A stretch of 64,000 nucleotides of DNA from Dyadobacter arcticus (GTDB lineage Bacteria; Bacteroidota; Bacteroidia; Cytophagales; Spirosomataceae). The stretch covers positions 558,001-622,000 of the forward strand of contig NZ_JAASQJ010000002.1 in the NCBI RefSeq assembly GCF_011762185.1. The letters run 5' to 3'. A program made the position numbers and the translations under genes. Shown one piece after another: positions 19,447-28,603 of the stretch (its first letter is position 1; each line of letters begins with the position of its first letter). The notes under the pieces are model-generated. The model searched no databases. It had not been told where the DNA came from and saw nothing but the letters and a program-made list of their open reading frames with translations.

Positions 19447-20301
19447 ATGAAAACCACCCTCTCCCACCTCCCCGACGACAAACAGGAAGAATTAGAAACA
19501 CTCACCAAAATCATTGTCGAAAAAGTACCTGCCGAAATGGTCATCCTTTTCGGCAGCCATGCACGCGGCGATTGGGTGGAGGATTTTCAGGAGACCTACG
19601 AGTATGTAAGCGACTATGATATTCTCGTCATTACCAAAGACAGAAAATCAGCCAAAGACGGAGAAAAGTGGTGGGACCTGAGCAAAAGTGTAAATAGTAA
19701 TGACGAGCAAACAAGCGTCACAATCATTCATCACAGCATTGGGTTCGTAAATGATAAGATTGAACGGAATGAATATTTTTTCGTCGACATTTTAAAAGAA
19801 GGGATTTTGCTTTTCAATTCGGGAAAATTCAAAATATCCGAGCCAAAAAATATGAATTCCGAGGAAAGACAGAAGAAAGCAAAAGAGCAGTTTGAGCCAT
19901 GGTTTGAAAGTTCAAGCCGTTTTTTAGAAACTGCCTTTATTCATATTGACAAAACGTGGTTTAAAGAAGCCGCTTTCAATCTTCACCAAGCTACCGAAAG
20001 GTATTATTCCGCCATTCTCCTCGTTTTCACCGACTACAAGCCAAAAATCCACGACATAGAGAAATTAGGAAATCAGGTTCAAAAACTTCATCATGACTTC
20101 GCAAAGGTTTTTCCGAAAAATACGCCAGAAGAAAAGCGACTGTTTGAACTCTTGCAAAAGGCATACATCGATTCGAGGTATAATATGAACTACAAGATCG
20201 AAAAAGCCGAATTGGAGTACCTTGGCGAGCGGGTGAAACTGCTGAAAGACTTGACGGAACGGATTTGTAATGAGCGGATTGCGGAATTTACCAAGGGGTG
20301 A
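19447..20301 (+). CDS. Fused nucleotidyltransferase-HEPN domain protein
   Basis: The 284-residue protein has an N-terminal polymerase-beta-like nucleotidyltransferase (MNT) with G36-S37 in FGSHARG and D56-Y57-D58 (SDYDILVIT) as catalytic motifs. A HEPN domain follows from about residue 140 (EAAFNLHQATERYYSAILL to YIDSRYNMNYKI). In two-gene MNT-HEPN systems the HEPN protein is an RNase toxin and the MNT protein AMPylates and silences it. Here both sit on one chain and the toxin-type R-x4-6-H motif is not evident, so it may be a sensing or nucleotide-transferring protein rather than a toxin. It stands alone next to the repeat island. Confidence 0.85.
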   Translation: MKTTLSHLPDDKQEELETLTKIIVEKVPAEMVILFGSHARGDWVEDFQETYEYVSDYDILVITKDRKSAKDGEKWWDLSKSVNSNDEQTSVTIIHHSIGFVNDKIERNEYFFVDILKEGILLFNSGKFKISEPKNMNSEERQKKAKEQFEPWFESSSRFLETAFIHIDKTWFKEAAFNLHQATERYYSAILLVFTDYKPKIHDIEKLGNQVQKLHHDFAKVFPKNTPEEKRLFELLQKAYIDSRYNMNYKIEKAELEYLGERVKLLKDLTERICNERIAEFTKG

Positions 20302-20420
20302 GGCCAGCGGATACAACTTCCAGTTGTAGAATAAGCCGATCGGAGGAAATTGAATTTTAGGTTTTTAATAACGAAAGGCTGTACTTTGTTAAATCTCATG
20401 AATTCTTCTTAAAGTATCAT

Positions 20421-23400
20421 ATGGATCAACATCTACATCCTGCAAAAAGTAAGTCTTTCTTGTATTCTTTCCCTCAGCAAGTATCGGCTTTCCTATCCCT
20501 TTTTTTGTTCCTGAATCTTTTTTCATCAGGGGCTTTTGCTTTACCAAGCCCACCACCAAAAATATCATTTGTCACACCATCCGGCGCTAGTTCGAAAACC
20601 GGTCTTTCCTGGGCGACTGCAAGTGATGATCTGCAGGCTATGATCGATGGCAGCACGAGTGGTGATGAGATATGGGTGGCTGGTGGCACCTATAATGTGC
20701 CATCAAGTAATGTCTGCTTTACATTGAAGGAGGGAGTAAAGGTCTATGGCGGTTTTGCTGGCACAGAAGGCGTCCTTGCCATCCGGAACCTGGCACTCAC
20801 TGCCAATAAAAGCATCCTTAGCGGCGGCGGTGTCAAGGAAGCTGTCGTGAGCAATTTTACAATACTCACAACTGCTACCCGGTTGGATGGGTTTACGATC
20901 TCAGGAGCCGTATTTGGTGGTATAGTTATTAGTAGCTCATCTTCTCCCTTGCTGGTTAATCTTAAAATCACGGGTAATACCGGTTCGGGAGTGAACAATC
21001 TGCAGTCTTCTCCAATCCTGATTAATTGCGCTATTGTAGACAACAACAATCCTGCGGGCATAGTCAATTCGGAATCATCACCAGTTATTATCAATTGTAC
21101 AATTGCCGGAAATAACGATAAACAGCAGATTTCAGTTGGTATCTACAATAGGACCCGGTCTTCACCCATAGTACGTAACAGCATTTTGTCCGCAAGCAAC
21201 GGCGGCTTCTACAATGATAATAGTTCTACGATTGACATACAGTACAGTTTATTGCACTCTGAAACCGGTGTTGATATAAACGGCAATCCTGTTCAAAACA
21301 ATGTAGACCCTCATTTCAATAATCCGGCATTGGGAGATTACACGCTGCAGCGTTGCAGCCAAGGCTTAAACAGCGGAAGCAACATCGTTTACGCCAGTGG
21401 TCAAACGCCCGACATATCCGATATTACCACTGATCTGAACGGCCATTCCCGTTTTTTTGGCGGTGGCACAGTGGATATGGGCGCGTATGAATATCAGCAT
21501 GAACTCGTTGCTTCAATTCCGGGAGTCAGGTTTGTGAAAGAGGGAGGAACCGGTAATGGAATAAGCTGGGATTGCGCGATGGGCAGTCTCCAGCAGGCCA
21601 TCAGTTCTACTCCGAGCGGCCAAATATGGGTAGCAGGCGGTACTTACCTGGCAGAACAGGCGGCGTTCAGTATCAGAGCAGGGGTGAAGGTATATGGTGG
21701 TTTTGCCGGAACGGAAATAAGACTTGCTGACCGGGATTTGTCGATTACCTCCAACAAAAGTATCCTGCGGAGAACGGGGAACAATATTGTTGTAGAGTTT
21801 AATCCTGATGGACAGTCGCCAGCACGATTGGATGGCTTTACAATAACAGGTGGTAGCATCGGAGTTGCCACTTATATGGTATCCCCAATACTGGTCAATC
21901 TTGTGATTACCGGTGTCAGCCAGTTTGGCATCTCTCATTCTGGAGCAGCACCCGTCCTGATCAACTGTGCAATCATTGGCAATGTCCGTAACTTTCAATT
22001 CGTCGGAGTATATAATGCCAATGCTTCCCCAGTGCTTATCAATTGTACGATTGCCGGTAACAGTGCTGCAAGTACCAGTGTCGCCGTGTATAACGTCGGA
22101 ACTTCTGCTCCCAAGCTACGTAACAGTATTATTTATGGCAATCAAAATGCAATATTTAATGCTCCGGGTGCCACCGGCACTACAACGATTGAATATAGCA
22201 TTTTGGAATCAAACAAAACACTTGAACCGGTCGATCCTCCTATCCCGGATATCGATCCGCTGTTCGTGAATGCTGCCGGGGGCGATTACAGGTTACAGCC
22301 GTGCAGCCCTGCCATCAACAAAGGATATAATTATTACGCAGCTGGTCAAACCCCCGATTTTTCAGGCATCACTACCGATCTGGACAGTAAGCCGAGAATA
22401 AGAGAAAATGCAGTGGATATGGGTGCCTATGAGTTTGGCGGCGCGGCGCGCGAACTTGCTTTGAACGGCGATGTGGCGACGGCTACTGTTTCCGGAGACA
22501 TTCTTCTTACCACGAATGGATCAAATTGTAAGGCTCTGGCCTACCTTTCACCTAACCGCGGAGCAGCATTAAACGGAGCCGTAACTGCCAAAGTTTGGGT
22601 GGCGGGAACCCAGCCTCCCAACTACCTGAAACGACATTACCAGATCCAACCGGAGACAAATGCGCTCAATGCCACCGCAAAAGTGACCCTCTATTTTACC
22701 CAGCAGGAGTTCACAGATTTCAATGAGGAAAATCCCATTCCACTACCCGTCGATGCCGCGGATGAGGAAGGTTACAAAGAAAACCTCCGTATCGAAAAAC
22801 GTTCGGGAGTTAGCGATACTGAATTTGGATTACCAGGTTCGTATAATGGCGCCATCGAAACCATCACACCATCGAACGCCAAAGGAAAAGTGGTGTGGAA
22901 CGCAGATGCTGGCCGCTGGGAAGTGAGTTTTGACGTGACGGGTTTTAGTGGATTTTTTGTAAAAACAATACAAACCGCATTGCCGCTCAATCTGATCAGC
23001 TTTTCGGCAACTCGTGAAACGGGCAGCAACCTGCTACAATGGAGCACCACCAGCGAAGTCAACACCGACAACTTTGAAGTCCAGCGCAGCGCTGATGCTA
23101 AGCAGTTCATCAAAATCGCCTCTGTAGATGCGGCTGGCAGCGGAGATCATCAATACAGCTACAATGACAGGACGAATTATACTGGAAATATTTACTACCG
23201 TCTGAAAATGTCCGATCTCGACGGGGCTTATACTTACAGCAAGATCATCTCGCTGGCTGGCGATGGGAATTTCGCTGCGCTATATCCAAATCCGGCGGGA
23301 GCTGTGGTGACTTTCCAGGTTGGCAATGCATTGCTAAAAAGTACTGCTACGCTGCATGATGCAACCGGGCGGCTGGTGCAGAGAATTGTGATCACGACCA

Positions 23401-23492
23401 ACCAGCAGCAAATCGACACCAGGCCTTTGGCAAGCGGAACATATGTTTTGAAATTTGTGGATGGATCAGCGCAAAAGTTTGTAAAAGAATGA
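20421..23492 (+). CDS. Right-handed beta-helix surface protein with T9SS sorting domain (copy 1)
   Basis: The 1,023-residue protein has a long signal region (hydrophobic at about 22-41) and two successive beta-helix blocks of the choice-of-anchor-Q type. Both open with the same pattern, VAGGTY followed by VKVYGGFAGTE, then runs of short repeats containing LVNLKITGN, LINCAIV and IINCTIAGN, and both end in DMGAYE, so the blocks arose by internal duplication. A linker domain follows, then LPLNLISFSA and a C-terminal T9SS type A sorting domain (ALYPNPAG to the end). It should be exported and anchored at the cell surface, probably as a polysaccharide-binding or adhesive protein. A closely similar paralogue lies at 54293-57400, and the similarity extends about 70 bp upstream of the start codon. 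Confidence 0.92.
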   Translation: MDQHLHPAKSKSFLYSFPQQVSAFLSLFLFLNLFSSGAFALPSPPPKISFVTPSGASSKTGLSWATASDDLQAMIDGSTSGDEIWVAGGTYNVPSSNVCFTLKEGVKVYGGFAGTEGVLAIRNLALTANKSILSGGGVKEAVVSNFTILTTATRLDGFTISGAVFGGIVISSSSSPLLVNLKITGNTGSGVNNLQSSPILINCAIVDNNNPAGIVNSESSPVIINCTIAGNNDKQQISVGIYNRTRSSPIVRNSILSASNGGFYNDNSSTIDIQYSLLHSETGVDINGNPVQNNVDPHFNNPALGDYTLQRCSQGLNSGSNIVYASGQTPDISDITTDLNGHSRFFGGGTVDMGAYEYQHELVASIPGVRFVKEGGTGNGISWDCAMGSLQQAISSTPSGQIWVAGGTYLAEQAAFSIRAGVKVYGGFAGTEIRLADRDLSITSNKSILRRTGNNIVVEFNPDGQSPARLDGFTITGGSIGVATYMVSPILVNLVITGVSQFGISHSGAAPVLINCAIIGNVRNFQFVGVYNANASPVLINCTIAGNSAASTSVAVYNVGTSAPKLRNSIIYGNQNAIFNAPGATGTTTIEYSILESNKTLEPVDPPIPDIDPLFVNAAGGDYRLQPCSPAINKGYNYYAAGQTPDFSGITTDLDSKPRIRENAVDMGAYEFGGAARELALNGDVATATVSGDILLTTNGSNCKALAYLSPNRGAALNGAVTAKVWVAGTQPPNYLKRHYQIQPETNALNATAKVTLYFTQQEFTDFNEENPIPLPVDAADEEGYKENLRIEKRSGVSDTEFGLPGSYNGAIETITPSNAKGKVVWNADAGRWEVSFDVTGFSGFFVKTIQTALPLNLISFSATRETGSNLLQWSTTSEVNTDNFEVQRSADAKQFIKIASVDAAGSGDHQYSYNDRTNYTGNIYYRLKMSDLDGAYTYSKIISLAGDGNFAALYPNPAGAVVTFQVGNALLKSTATLHDATGRLVQRIVITTNQQQIDTRPLASGTYVLKFVDGSAQKFVKE

Positions 23493-23521
23493 TTTATCGT
23501 AATTTTGCTCTTCTTTTCCAT

Positions 23522-23740
23522 CTAACTATCGAACAACCCTTCCCCCGCACCATCCCGCTCAACTTCCCAGAAATCTTCCAATGCCCCTCCGGATTCAAAT
23601 GCCAATCCACAGGGATTTGCCAGCGACTGGTCGTCATCCCTGACGCCGAAGCTATTGATTGTGAACTTGTTCTCATATTCCAGCAAAGCATGATAACCCT
23701 CGGCTCCCGGCCGGAGCGTATAACCCCGACGACCGGTCGA
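23522..23740 (-). pseudogene. Possible C-terminal remnant of an SGNH-hydrolase-like gene
   Basis: An open minus-strand frame of 73 codons without a start reads RGYTLRPGAEGYHALLEYE and then KFTINSFGVRDDD. From memory this resembles the N-terminal region of SGNH/GDSL-type hydrolases (RPGAEG, then INS-x-G-x-RD). The frame is bounded by stops on both sides and leads nowhere. It lies in the 309-bp gap between the beta-helix gene and the AraC gene. I treat it as a decayed fragment; the assignment is tentative. Confidence 0.3.
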
Positions 23741-23750
23741 TTAACGAGGA

Positions 23751-23781
23751 TTTGATCCTATCCTATTTTGCCGTAAATTTG
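23751..23781 (+). promoter_or_regulatory. Bacteroidota-type promoter of the AraC gene
   Basis: TTTG at 23751-23754 is followed after exactly 19 bp by TAAATTTG at 23774-23781, a full match to the -33/-7 consensus. Transcription should begin near 23788, about 14 bases before the ATG at 23802. The bases around the -7 box (AATTTG-N6-CAAAT) form a small dyad that could be an autoregulatory site. Confidence 0.65.
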
Positions 23782-23801
23782 ATTTTTACAAATCTAAACT
23801 C

Positions 23802-24752
23802 ATGACCCCAACCTCTTTTGAAGAACTATGCAGCCGACTTTCCAGCGGGTCTTCAACGGATCTGAGTGCGTTGCTACCCGCCGGGATCCAGCATGAAGTT
23901 GGGCATTTCAATGTATTTAACCTGACGGAAATCACACAAACGACCGGGGAAAAACCCACTGTGCCTTACCCTTGTCGTGCGTTCTATAAGATCAGCTTTC
24001 TTACCGGGTGTTCACGTGCCGAGTATCCCGATCGCACCATTGATATCTCGCGACCGACGCTCGTATTTTCCACGCCCAAAACGCCTTTCAACTGGTTACC
24101 TATTGGCCGTCAAACCGGGCAGTTTTGTGTATTCACCGCGGAATTTCTTCACCCGACCAAAAGCGGGGTGATCATCGACGAACTGCCTATTTTCAGATCG
24201 CCCGAACATCCTGTGCATACATTATCGGAAGCAGAGGCTGCGCGCGTTCAAAGCATTTTTGAGAACATGGAGGCGGAAATCACCTCTAATTACGCATACA
24301 AGTACGACCTGATGCGCGCCTACACGCTGGAACTGATCCATATGGGCCAGAAGCTGCAATCGACCACCATGCTGCACCCCAACCACAGCGCATTTGCCCG
24401 TACAACCTCTTTATTTATTGAGTTACTCGAAAGACAATTCCCACTTGAAAACCCGCAACAAAAAATAGCATTGCGAACCGCAAAACAATACGCCGACCAG
24501 CTTGCGGTACATGTCAATCATCTGAACAAAGTACTCCGGGAAACCACGGGGCTTACCACCACGGAACTCATTTCCGGACGGCTTGTGCAAGAGGCCAGGG
24601 CATTGCTGCGCCACACCGACTGGACCATTGCCGACATTTCCGACAGTCTGGGTTTTTCCGACTTTGCGCATTTTGCTAAATTCTTCAAAAGTGAAACTTC
24701 GTTCTCCCCCGGCGCATTCCGCCGCCAGACAGAAAGTTCGAATTATACATAA
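23802..24752 (+). CDS. AraC family transcriptional regulator
   Basis: The 316-residue protein has an N-terminal cupin-like sensor (about 1-200) and a C-terminal AraC double helix-turn-helix at about 205-310, with HVNHLNKVLRETTG as the first HTH and WTIADISDSLGFSDFAHFAKFFK as the signature second HTH. AraC regulators of this subgroup typically control an adjacent oxidoreductase gene. Here an SDR gene starts 78 bp downstream on the same strand, separated by a large dyad at 24786-24832. The effector is unknown. Confidence 0.94.
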   Translation: MTPTSFEELCSRLSSGSSTDLSALLPAGIQHEVGHFNVFNLTEITQTTGEKPTVPYPCRAFYKISFLTGCSRAEYPDRTIDISRPTLVFSTPKTPFNWLPIGRQTGQFCVFTAEFLHPTKSGVIIDELPIFRSPEHPVHTLSEAEAARVQSIFENMEAEITSNYAYKYDLMRAYTLELIHMGQKLQSTTMLHPNHSAFARTTSLFIELLERQFPLENPQQKIALRTAKQYADQLAVHVNHLNKVLRETTGLTTTELISGRLVQEARALLRHTDWTIADISDSLGFSDFAHFAKFFKSETSFSPGAFRRQTESSNYT

Positions 24753-24785
24753 AATAGATTGGCCGGAACAAACAGGGGCTTTATC

Positions 24786-24832
24786 ATTTGACGGACTTTT
24801 GTATTGTTTTTAATCCATACAAAAAGTCAAAT
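24786..24832 (+). promoter_or_regulatory. Dyad covering the promoter and start codon of the SDR gene
   Basis: The left arm 24786-24804 (ATTTGAC, GGA, CTTTTGTAT) pairs with the right arm 24817-24832 (ATACAAAAAGTCAAAT) over about 15 bases, apart from a 3-base bulge and one mismatch. A -7-like box GACTTTTG lies in the left arm and the ATG at 24831 lies in the right arm. It could be the AraC operator, or an mRNA hairpin hiding the start codon. Confidence 0.5.
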
Positions 24833-25583
24833 GGCAGCTCAAAAAATCGCATTCATCACCGGCGGAAGCCGTGGTATCGGCAGGGACATCGCATTGAACC
24901 TGGCACAAAAGGGTACCGACATATTGCTTACCTATAACAGCAACAAAACCGAAGCGGAAGCAACGGTGGCTGCCATACAATCACTTGGCCGCAAAGCCGT
25001 TGCCCTGCAGCTGAATACGGCAGATACCAGTGGCTTCGATGCTTTTTTCGAACAGGCGGGCGCAGCATTAACATCTACATTTGGCGCGGACCGTTTTGAT
25101 TTCCTTATCAATAATGCAGGTACCAGCCTCACGGCACCGGTTGCCGAGACTACCGAAGCGCAATTCGATGAAATGATGAACATTCACCTGAAAGGCGTTT
25201 ACTTCCTGACCCAAAAGGCGCTGGGCCACATTCGGGACGGCGGGCGGATTGTCAATATTTCATCAGCCGTGTCACGTCAAAGTTTCTCAGGCGTCTCGGC
25301 CTATGCGATCATGAAAGGCGCGATCGATGTATACACCAGGTATCTCGCCCTTGAACTGGGACCGCGGGGAATTTCCGCCAATGTAGTGGCACCCGGCGCA
25401 ATCTTTGGCGGTGGCGCAATGGAGGATTCGCCCGAGATCAGATCATTTGTTGCGGGCATCACTTCCCTGGGCAGAGTGGGATTTCCGGATGATATAGGCG
25501 GTGTCGTGGCTTTTCTTTGCAGCGAGGACGCAAAGTGGATCAACGGTCAGCGCATTGAGGTAACGGGAGGGGTAAATCTTTAA
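24831..25583 (+). CDS. SDR family NAD(P)-dependent oxidoreductase
   Basis: The 250-residue protein is a classical SDR resembling 3-oxoacyl-ACP reductase (FabG) relatives. It shows TGGSRGIGR for cofactor binding, NNAGTS, a catalytic serine in IVNISSAVS and, where Tyr-x3-Lys is expected, YAIMK, which keeps both residues. The C-terminus has the WINGQRIEVTGG motif typical of this branch. The ATG at 24831 is chosen because MAAQKIAFITGG is the usual start; nine extra upstream codons lie inside the dyad. It is probably controlled by the AraC protein encoded just upstream. The physiological substrate is unknown. Confidence 0.94.
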   Translation: MAAQKIAFITGGSRGIGRDIALNLAQKGTDILLTYNSNKTEAEATVAAIQSLGRKAVALQLNTADTSGFDAFFEQAGAALTSTFGADRFDFLINNAGTSLTAPVAETTEAQFDEMMNIHLKGVYFLTQKALGHIRDGGRIVNISSAVSRQSFSGVSAYAIMKGAIDVYTRYLALELGPRGISANVVAPGAIFGGGAMEDSPEIRSFVAGITSLGRVGFPDDIGGVVAFLCSEDAKWINGQRIEVTGGVNL

Positions 25584-25659
25584 AGTACCTCCCTGCTACT
25601 TCTTCCAGTACCTGTCCTGCGTGTATTTTGGCTGCCACCGAGTATGACGGTTAGTTCTA

Positions 25660-25899
25660 TTACAAAGTCTGCTCGCGCAAAACATTGTCAATTTCAGCTT
25701 TTGGTGTGACGCCGGTTTTTCGCCAAACTACCTTATTATTTTTGTATAAAATAAGTATTGGTAATTTTATAACACCAAGTTCTTTGGTCAGCCCTTTGTT
25801 TTCATAAGCTTCAATCTTAACCACTTTAAGCGAGCCGCTGTTTTCTTGTTTAACAGAATCAACGGTAGGGGCCAATGCCAGGAATAGCAGATTTCTCAT
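25660..25899 (-). pseudogene. Truncated thioredoxin lacking the CxxC active site
   Basis: The 79-residue frame matches the C-terminal two thirds of a thioredoxin: LAPTVDSVKQE, then KVVKIEAYENKGLTKELGV, the cis-proline segment IKLPILILYKNNKVVWRKTG and the final helix (AEIDNVLREQ). The segment that should carry WCGPC is replaced by MRNLLFLA, so there is no redox-active dithiol. The upstream DNA does not restore the missing part in any frame I could see. It is most likely a 5'-truncated remnant, although an ATG happens to open the frame. The flanking gap 25900-26169 is AT-rich with no other gene. Confidence 0.7.
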
Positions 25900-26169
25900 A
25901 GTTATTGGCGAAGCTTTTTTGTTTGCTCTATTAATCTATCAATATTATAGATTAAATATTTAAATGTAGCTAAACAGAAATAGTTTTTTACATATCTTTA
26001 CCCTATAATTTTAATAGACTAAAAGAAACCACCTCCCGGTCTATCGGCTTTTGACAGCCATTACCCCTTCACATCCATACAATTCAATCCCGCATATTTG
26101 GGCGGAGAGACCTGCTATGACCATCCTTATCCATTTTTAAATTATATCCATTCAAAAATCTCGTTCATC

Positions 26170-26766
26170 ATGTCAGAAACAACAAGTCCGCTTTTACAAG
26201 AAGTACTCCGTGCAAACAAGGAGTACAAGGCCAATTTCGGCGATAAGTCGAAGCTCGCGCTTCCCCCTGCACGGCAGTTCGCGATCCTTACCTGTATGGA
26301 CGCCCGCCTGGACCCAGCAAAATATGCAGGACTTTCCGAAGGCGACGCGCACGTGATCCGTAATGCAGGCGGCCGCGCAAGCGACGATGCGATCCGGTCA
26401 CTAATCATCTCACACAAGCTTTTGGGGACCAAGGAATGGTTCGTGATCCACCACACAGATTGCGGCATGGAGCTATTCACAGACGACATTATACGGGGCT
26501 TGCTTTCGGAAAGTCTGGAGACGGCTACCGTGGATGAAAACGGATGGCGGAACGTGAGCCAGAACGGCGGATCGGATGAAGCGAGGTTCGTTTCTTTCCT
26601 TACATTCAATAATCTGGAAAAAAGCGTTGCGGATGACGTCGCAAGGATCCGCCAACACCCGCTGGTAAACCCAGCAATTCCTGTTTACGGCTTCATTTAT
26701 GACGTAAAATCAGGCAGCCTTATTGAAGTTCCCGAGGCCACCGCCGCTGGCAAAGCGTTGGCATAG
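26170..26766 (+). CDS. Beta-class carbonic anhydrase
   Basis: The 198-residue enzyme should hydrate CO2 to bicarbonate in the cytoplasm. The zinc-binding motifs are clear: CMDARLDP (Cys, with the Asp-Arg dyad) and HHTDCGM (His and Cys), with [18 protein letters not shown] between them. This pattern fits the compact beta-class enzymes of the Rv1284 type. The ATG at 26170 is chosen because [19 protein letters not shown] is the usual N-terminus; an in-frame extension to 26098 reads as non-coding. It is a single-gene unit closed by a terminator at 26797-26838. Confidence 0.94.
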   Translation: MSETTSPLLQEVLRANKEYKANFGDKSKLALPPARQFAILTCMDARLDPAKYAGLSEGDAHVIRNAGGRASDDAIRSLIISHKLLGTKEWFVIHHTDCGMELFTDDIIRGLLSESLETATVDENGWRNVSQNGGSDEARFVSFLTFNNLEKSVADDVARIRQHPLVNPAIPVYGFIYDVKSGSLIEVPEATAAGKALA

Positions 26767-26796
26767 TCCTGACTTAAATGTTTAATACAATTACCG

Positions 26797-26838
26797 TCTC
26801 CCACGTATGTTATATGCAGGCGTGGGAGATGCTTTTTT
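26797..26838 (+). terminator. Rho-independent terminator after carbonic anhydrase
   Basis: Perfect 9-bp arms TCTCCCACG (26797-26805) and CGTGGGAGA (26821-26829) enclose a 15-base loop and are followed by a T-run (TGCTTTTTTAG). Confidence 0.8.
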
Positions 26839-26905
26839 AGTTATTGGTCGTAGAGGACTATATTTGCAGTAGTCTAGGGACCCCCATAACTAATCTTTCT
26901 TTGCA

Positions 26906-28603
26906 ATGCTCAATTTCGATAGGTGGCTCACCGGCTACACTTTGTTCGGTTTTTTGTTGGTGCTACTACTATCCCTCCTGTTTTTCAAAACAAAATTTAA
27001 CGAAAAATCGTCAACCCCTCAGGTTGGCTGGGTATGGGGCGTAGCCTTTTTCGTGATCCTTTTATTTATGCGCTATCCCTTCATTGCCTACAACAAGGAG
27101 ATGGACATTGACGAAAGCCAGATGCTCGCGCAGGCACTCAGCCTGAAAAATTACTGGATTTATTGGACCTATGTCGATGGTCTCACGCAAGGCCCGCTTG
27201 CAAGTTACTGTTTGATTATCCCATCCTGGCTGGGAATGCCATTTGATTACACTTCCGCCCGGCTATTGGGCTATGTTTTTCTGTGCATTACGCTGTTTGC
27301 CACTTTCCGGACATTCGCAAATTTATTCAACTGGCAGGCCGCTCTGCTGACGTTTACCCCCATAGCGTTCTTTTATTTGTTAAGCCAGGGTGCGTTTACA
27401 ACGCTTTATAATGAATATGTGTGCCTTTGCCTGCTCGCATTGTGTTTTTGGCTTTTTTCGATACTATACCGACAGCAAACGCCAGATCCAGTTACTCTTT
27501 TTTTGCTTGGTTTCCTTGCCGGAGCAGTGCCGTTTGCGAAATTACAAGGCGTCCCTACCGCCCTGCTGACGGTATTTTTTGCGGGAATACTCGTTCTGAT
27601 GCGCAGCACTCGAAAGTGGAAAGCCATGGCCGTTTTAATGATAGGCGGACTGTTATTTCCTTTGATCGTGGCCATTTTAGCCATTCGTTTTAACGCCATT
27701 GAATATCTGTGGAAGTTCTATATTCTTGGAAACAGCCGGTATTCTAGCGGCGGATCAATCCTGGAAAAGGCGCTTAATTATCTGAATTTCCTGAAAATGT
27801 CCGGTCAGTTTTCCTGTCTGGCAGCTGGTTATCTGCTGCTGATTTTGTTTGCCGGGTATAACGGACTTACCAGGTTTTTAAAACTTGGCAAGTCTGGAAG
27901 ACCCAACCTGCTATTCATTTTCGGCCTGCTGCAAACGCTGATCGCGTTTTATGCAGTGATCAAATCAGGTTATACATTTCCGCATTACCAACAATATATA
28001 ATTATCCCTCTGGGTTTGTTAACGGGCGTATTGCTGGAAACTGCATTACTAAATTCGCAATGGAGCGCACAGAGAGTCCGGCTGCTTTCCATGACCTTGC
28101 TTGTCATGTTGTTTTTGCCTCATCTCATTGCTAAACTGGCTTCAATAGGTGGATATACAAGCAAAATTTCCGCACAAATAAATCATTCAGATCTGGGCAA
28201 GCCCCTTGAAATTTCGCAAGTTTCGAAGGAAATCACTCGATATACACAACCAGGAGATGCGATTACAATCTGGGGATGGCATCCTGCTTATCACCTTGAA
28301 ACCGGGTTGCCTCAGGGAACCGGCGACGTCATTTCCTACCGGATTTTAACGGCTGCACCAGACCAGAAAATATACCAGAATAAATATCTGAGCGATCTGG
28401 AAAGCAGGAGACCGGTTGTTCTTGTCGACCAGGTCACGGCGCATTCCTTTTGGTTTAACAATACAATCTCTTATGGACATGAGCACACGCCGAAAATCAG
28501 TCATTTCATAGAACAAAACTACAAACACGTTGCTACTGTGAATGACGAACGCATTTATGTACGAACCGATCGCTTGAAGGCGTCTATTGCGCACCACGAG
28601 TAA
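26906..28603 (+). CDS. Multi-pass membrane protein, GT-C (GT39/PMT-like) glycosyltransferase candidate
   Basis: The 565-residue protein has about 11-12 hydrophobic segments and a C-terminal soluble part of roughly 130 residues. The first external loop carries the acidic motif MDIDESQMLAQAL, which resembles the catalytic D-E loop of GT-C enzymes such as ArnT and PMT that use lipid-linked sugar donors. The C-terminal domain (YTQPGDAITIWGWHPAYHLETG, then RRPVVLVDQ) is like that of Bacteroidota GT39-like proteins. Donor and acceptor are unknown. It stands alone, 139 bp after the carbonic anhydrase stop, and a terminator separates the two genes. Confidence 0.78.
   Translation: MLNFDRWLTGYTLFGFLLVLLLSLLFFKTKFNEKSSTPQVGWVWGVAFFVILLFMRYPFIAYNKEMDIDESQMLAQALSLKNYWIYWTYVDGLTQGPLASYCLIIPSWLGMPFDYTSARLLGYVFLCITLFATFRTFANLFNWQAALLTFTPIAFFYLLSQGAFTTLYNEYVCLCLLALCFWLFSILYRQQTPDPVTLFLLGFLAGAVPFAKLQGVPTALLTVFFAGILVLMRSTRKWKAMAVLMIGGLLFPLIVAILAIRFNAIEYLWKFYILGNSRYSSGGSILEKALNYLNFLKMSGQFSCLAAGYLLLILFAGYNGLTRFLKLGKSGRPNLLFIFGLLQTLIAFYAVIKSGYTFPHYQQYIIIPLGLLTGVLLETALLNSQWSAQRVRLLSMTLLVMLFLPHLIAKLASIGGYTSKISAQINHSDLGKPLEISQVSKEITRYTQPGDAITIWGWHPAYHLETGLPQGTGDVISYRILTAAPDQKIYQNKYLSDLESRRPVVLVDQVTAHSFWFNNTISYGHEHTPKISHFIEQNYKHVATVNDERIYVRTDRLKASIAHHE

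Noticed and set aside
23489..23755. Plus-strand open frame after the first beta-helix gene
   Set aside because: No motif or signal; the antisense frame reads more like protein (possible SGNH remnant).
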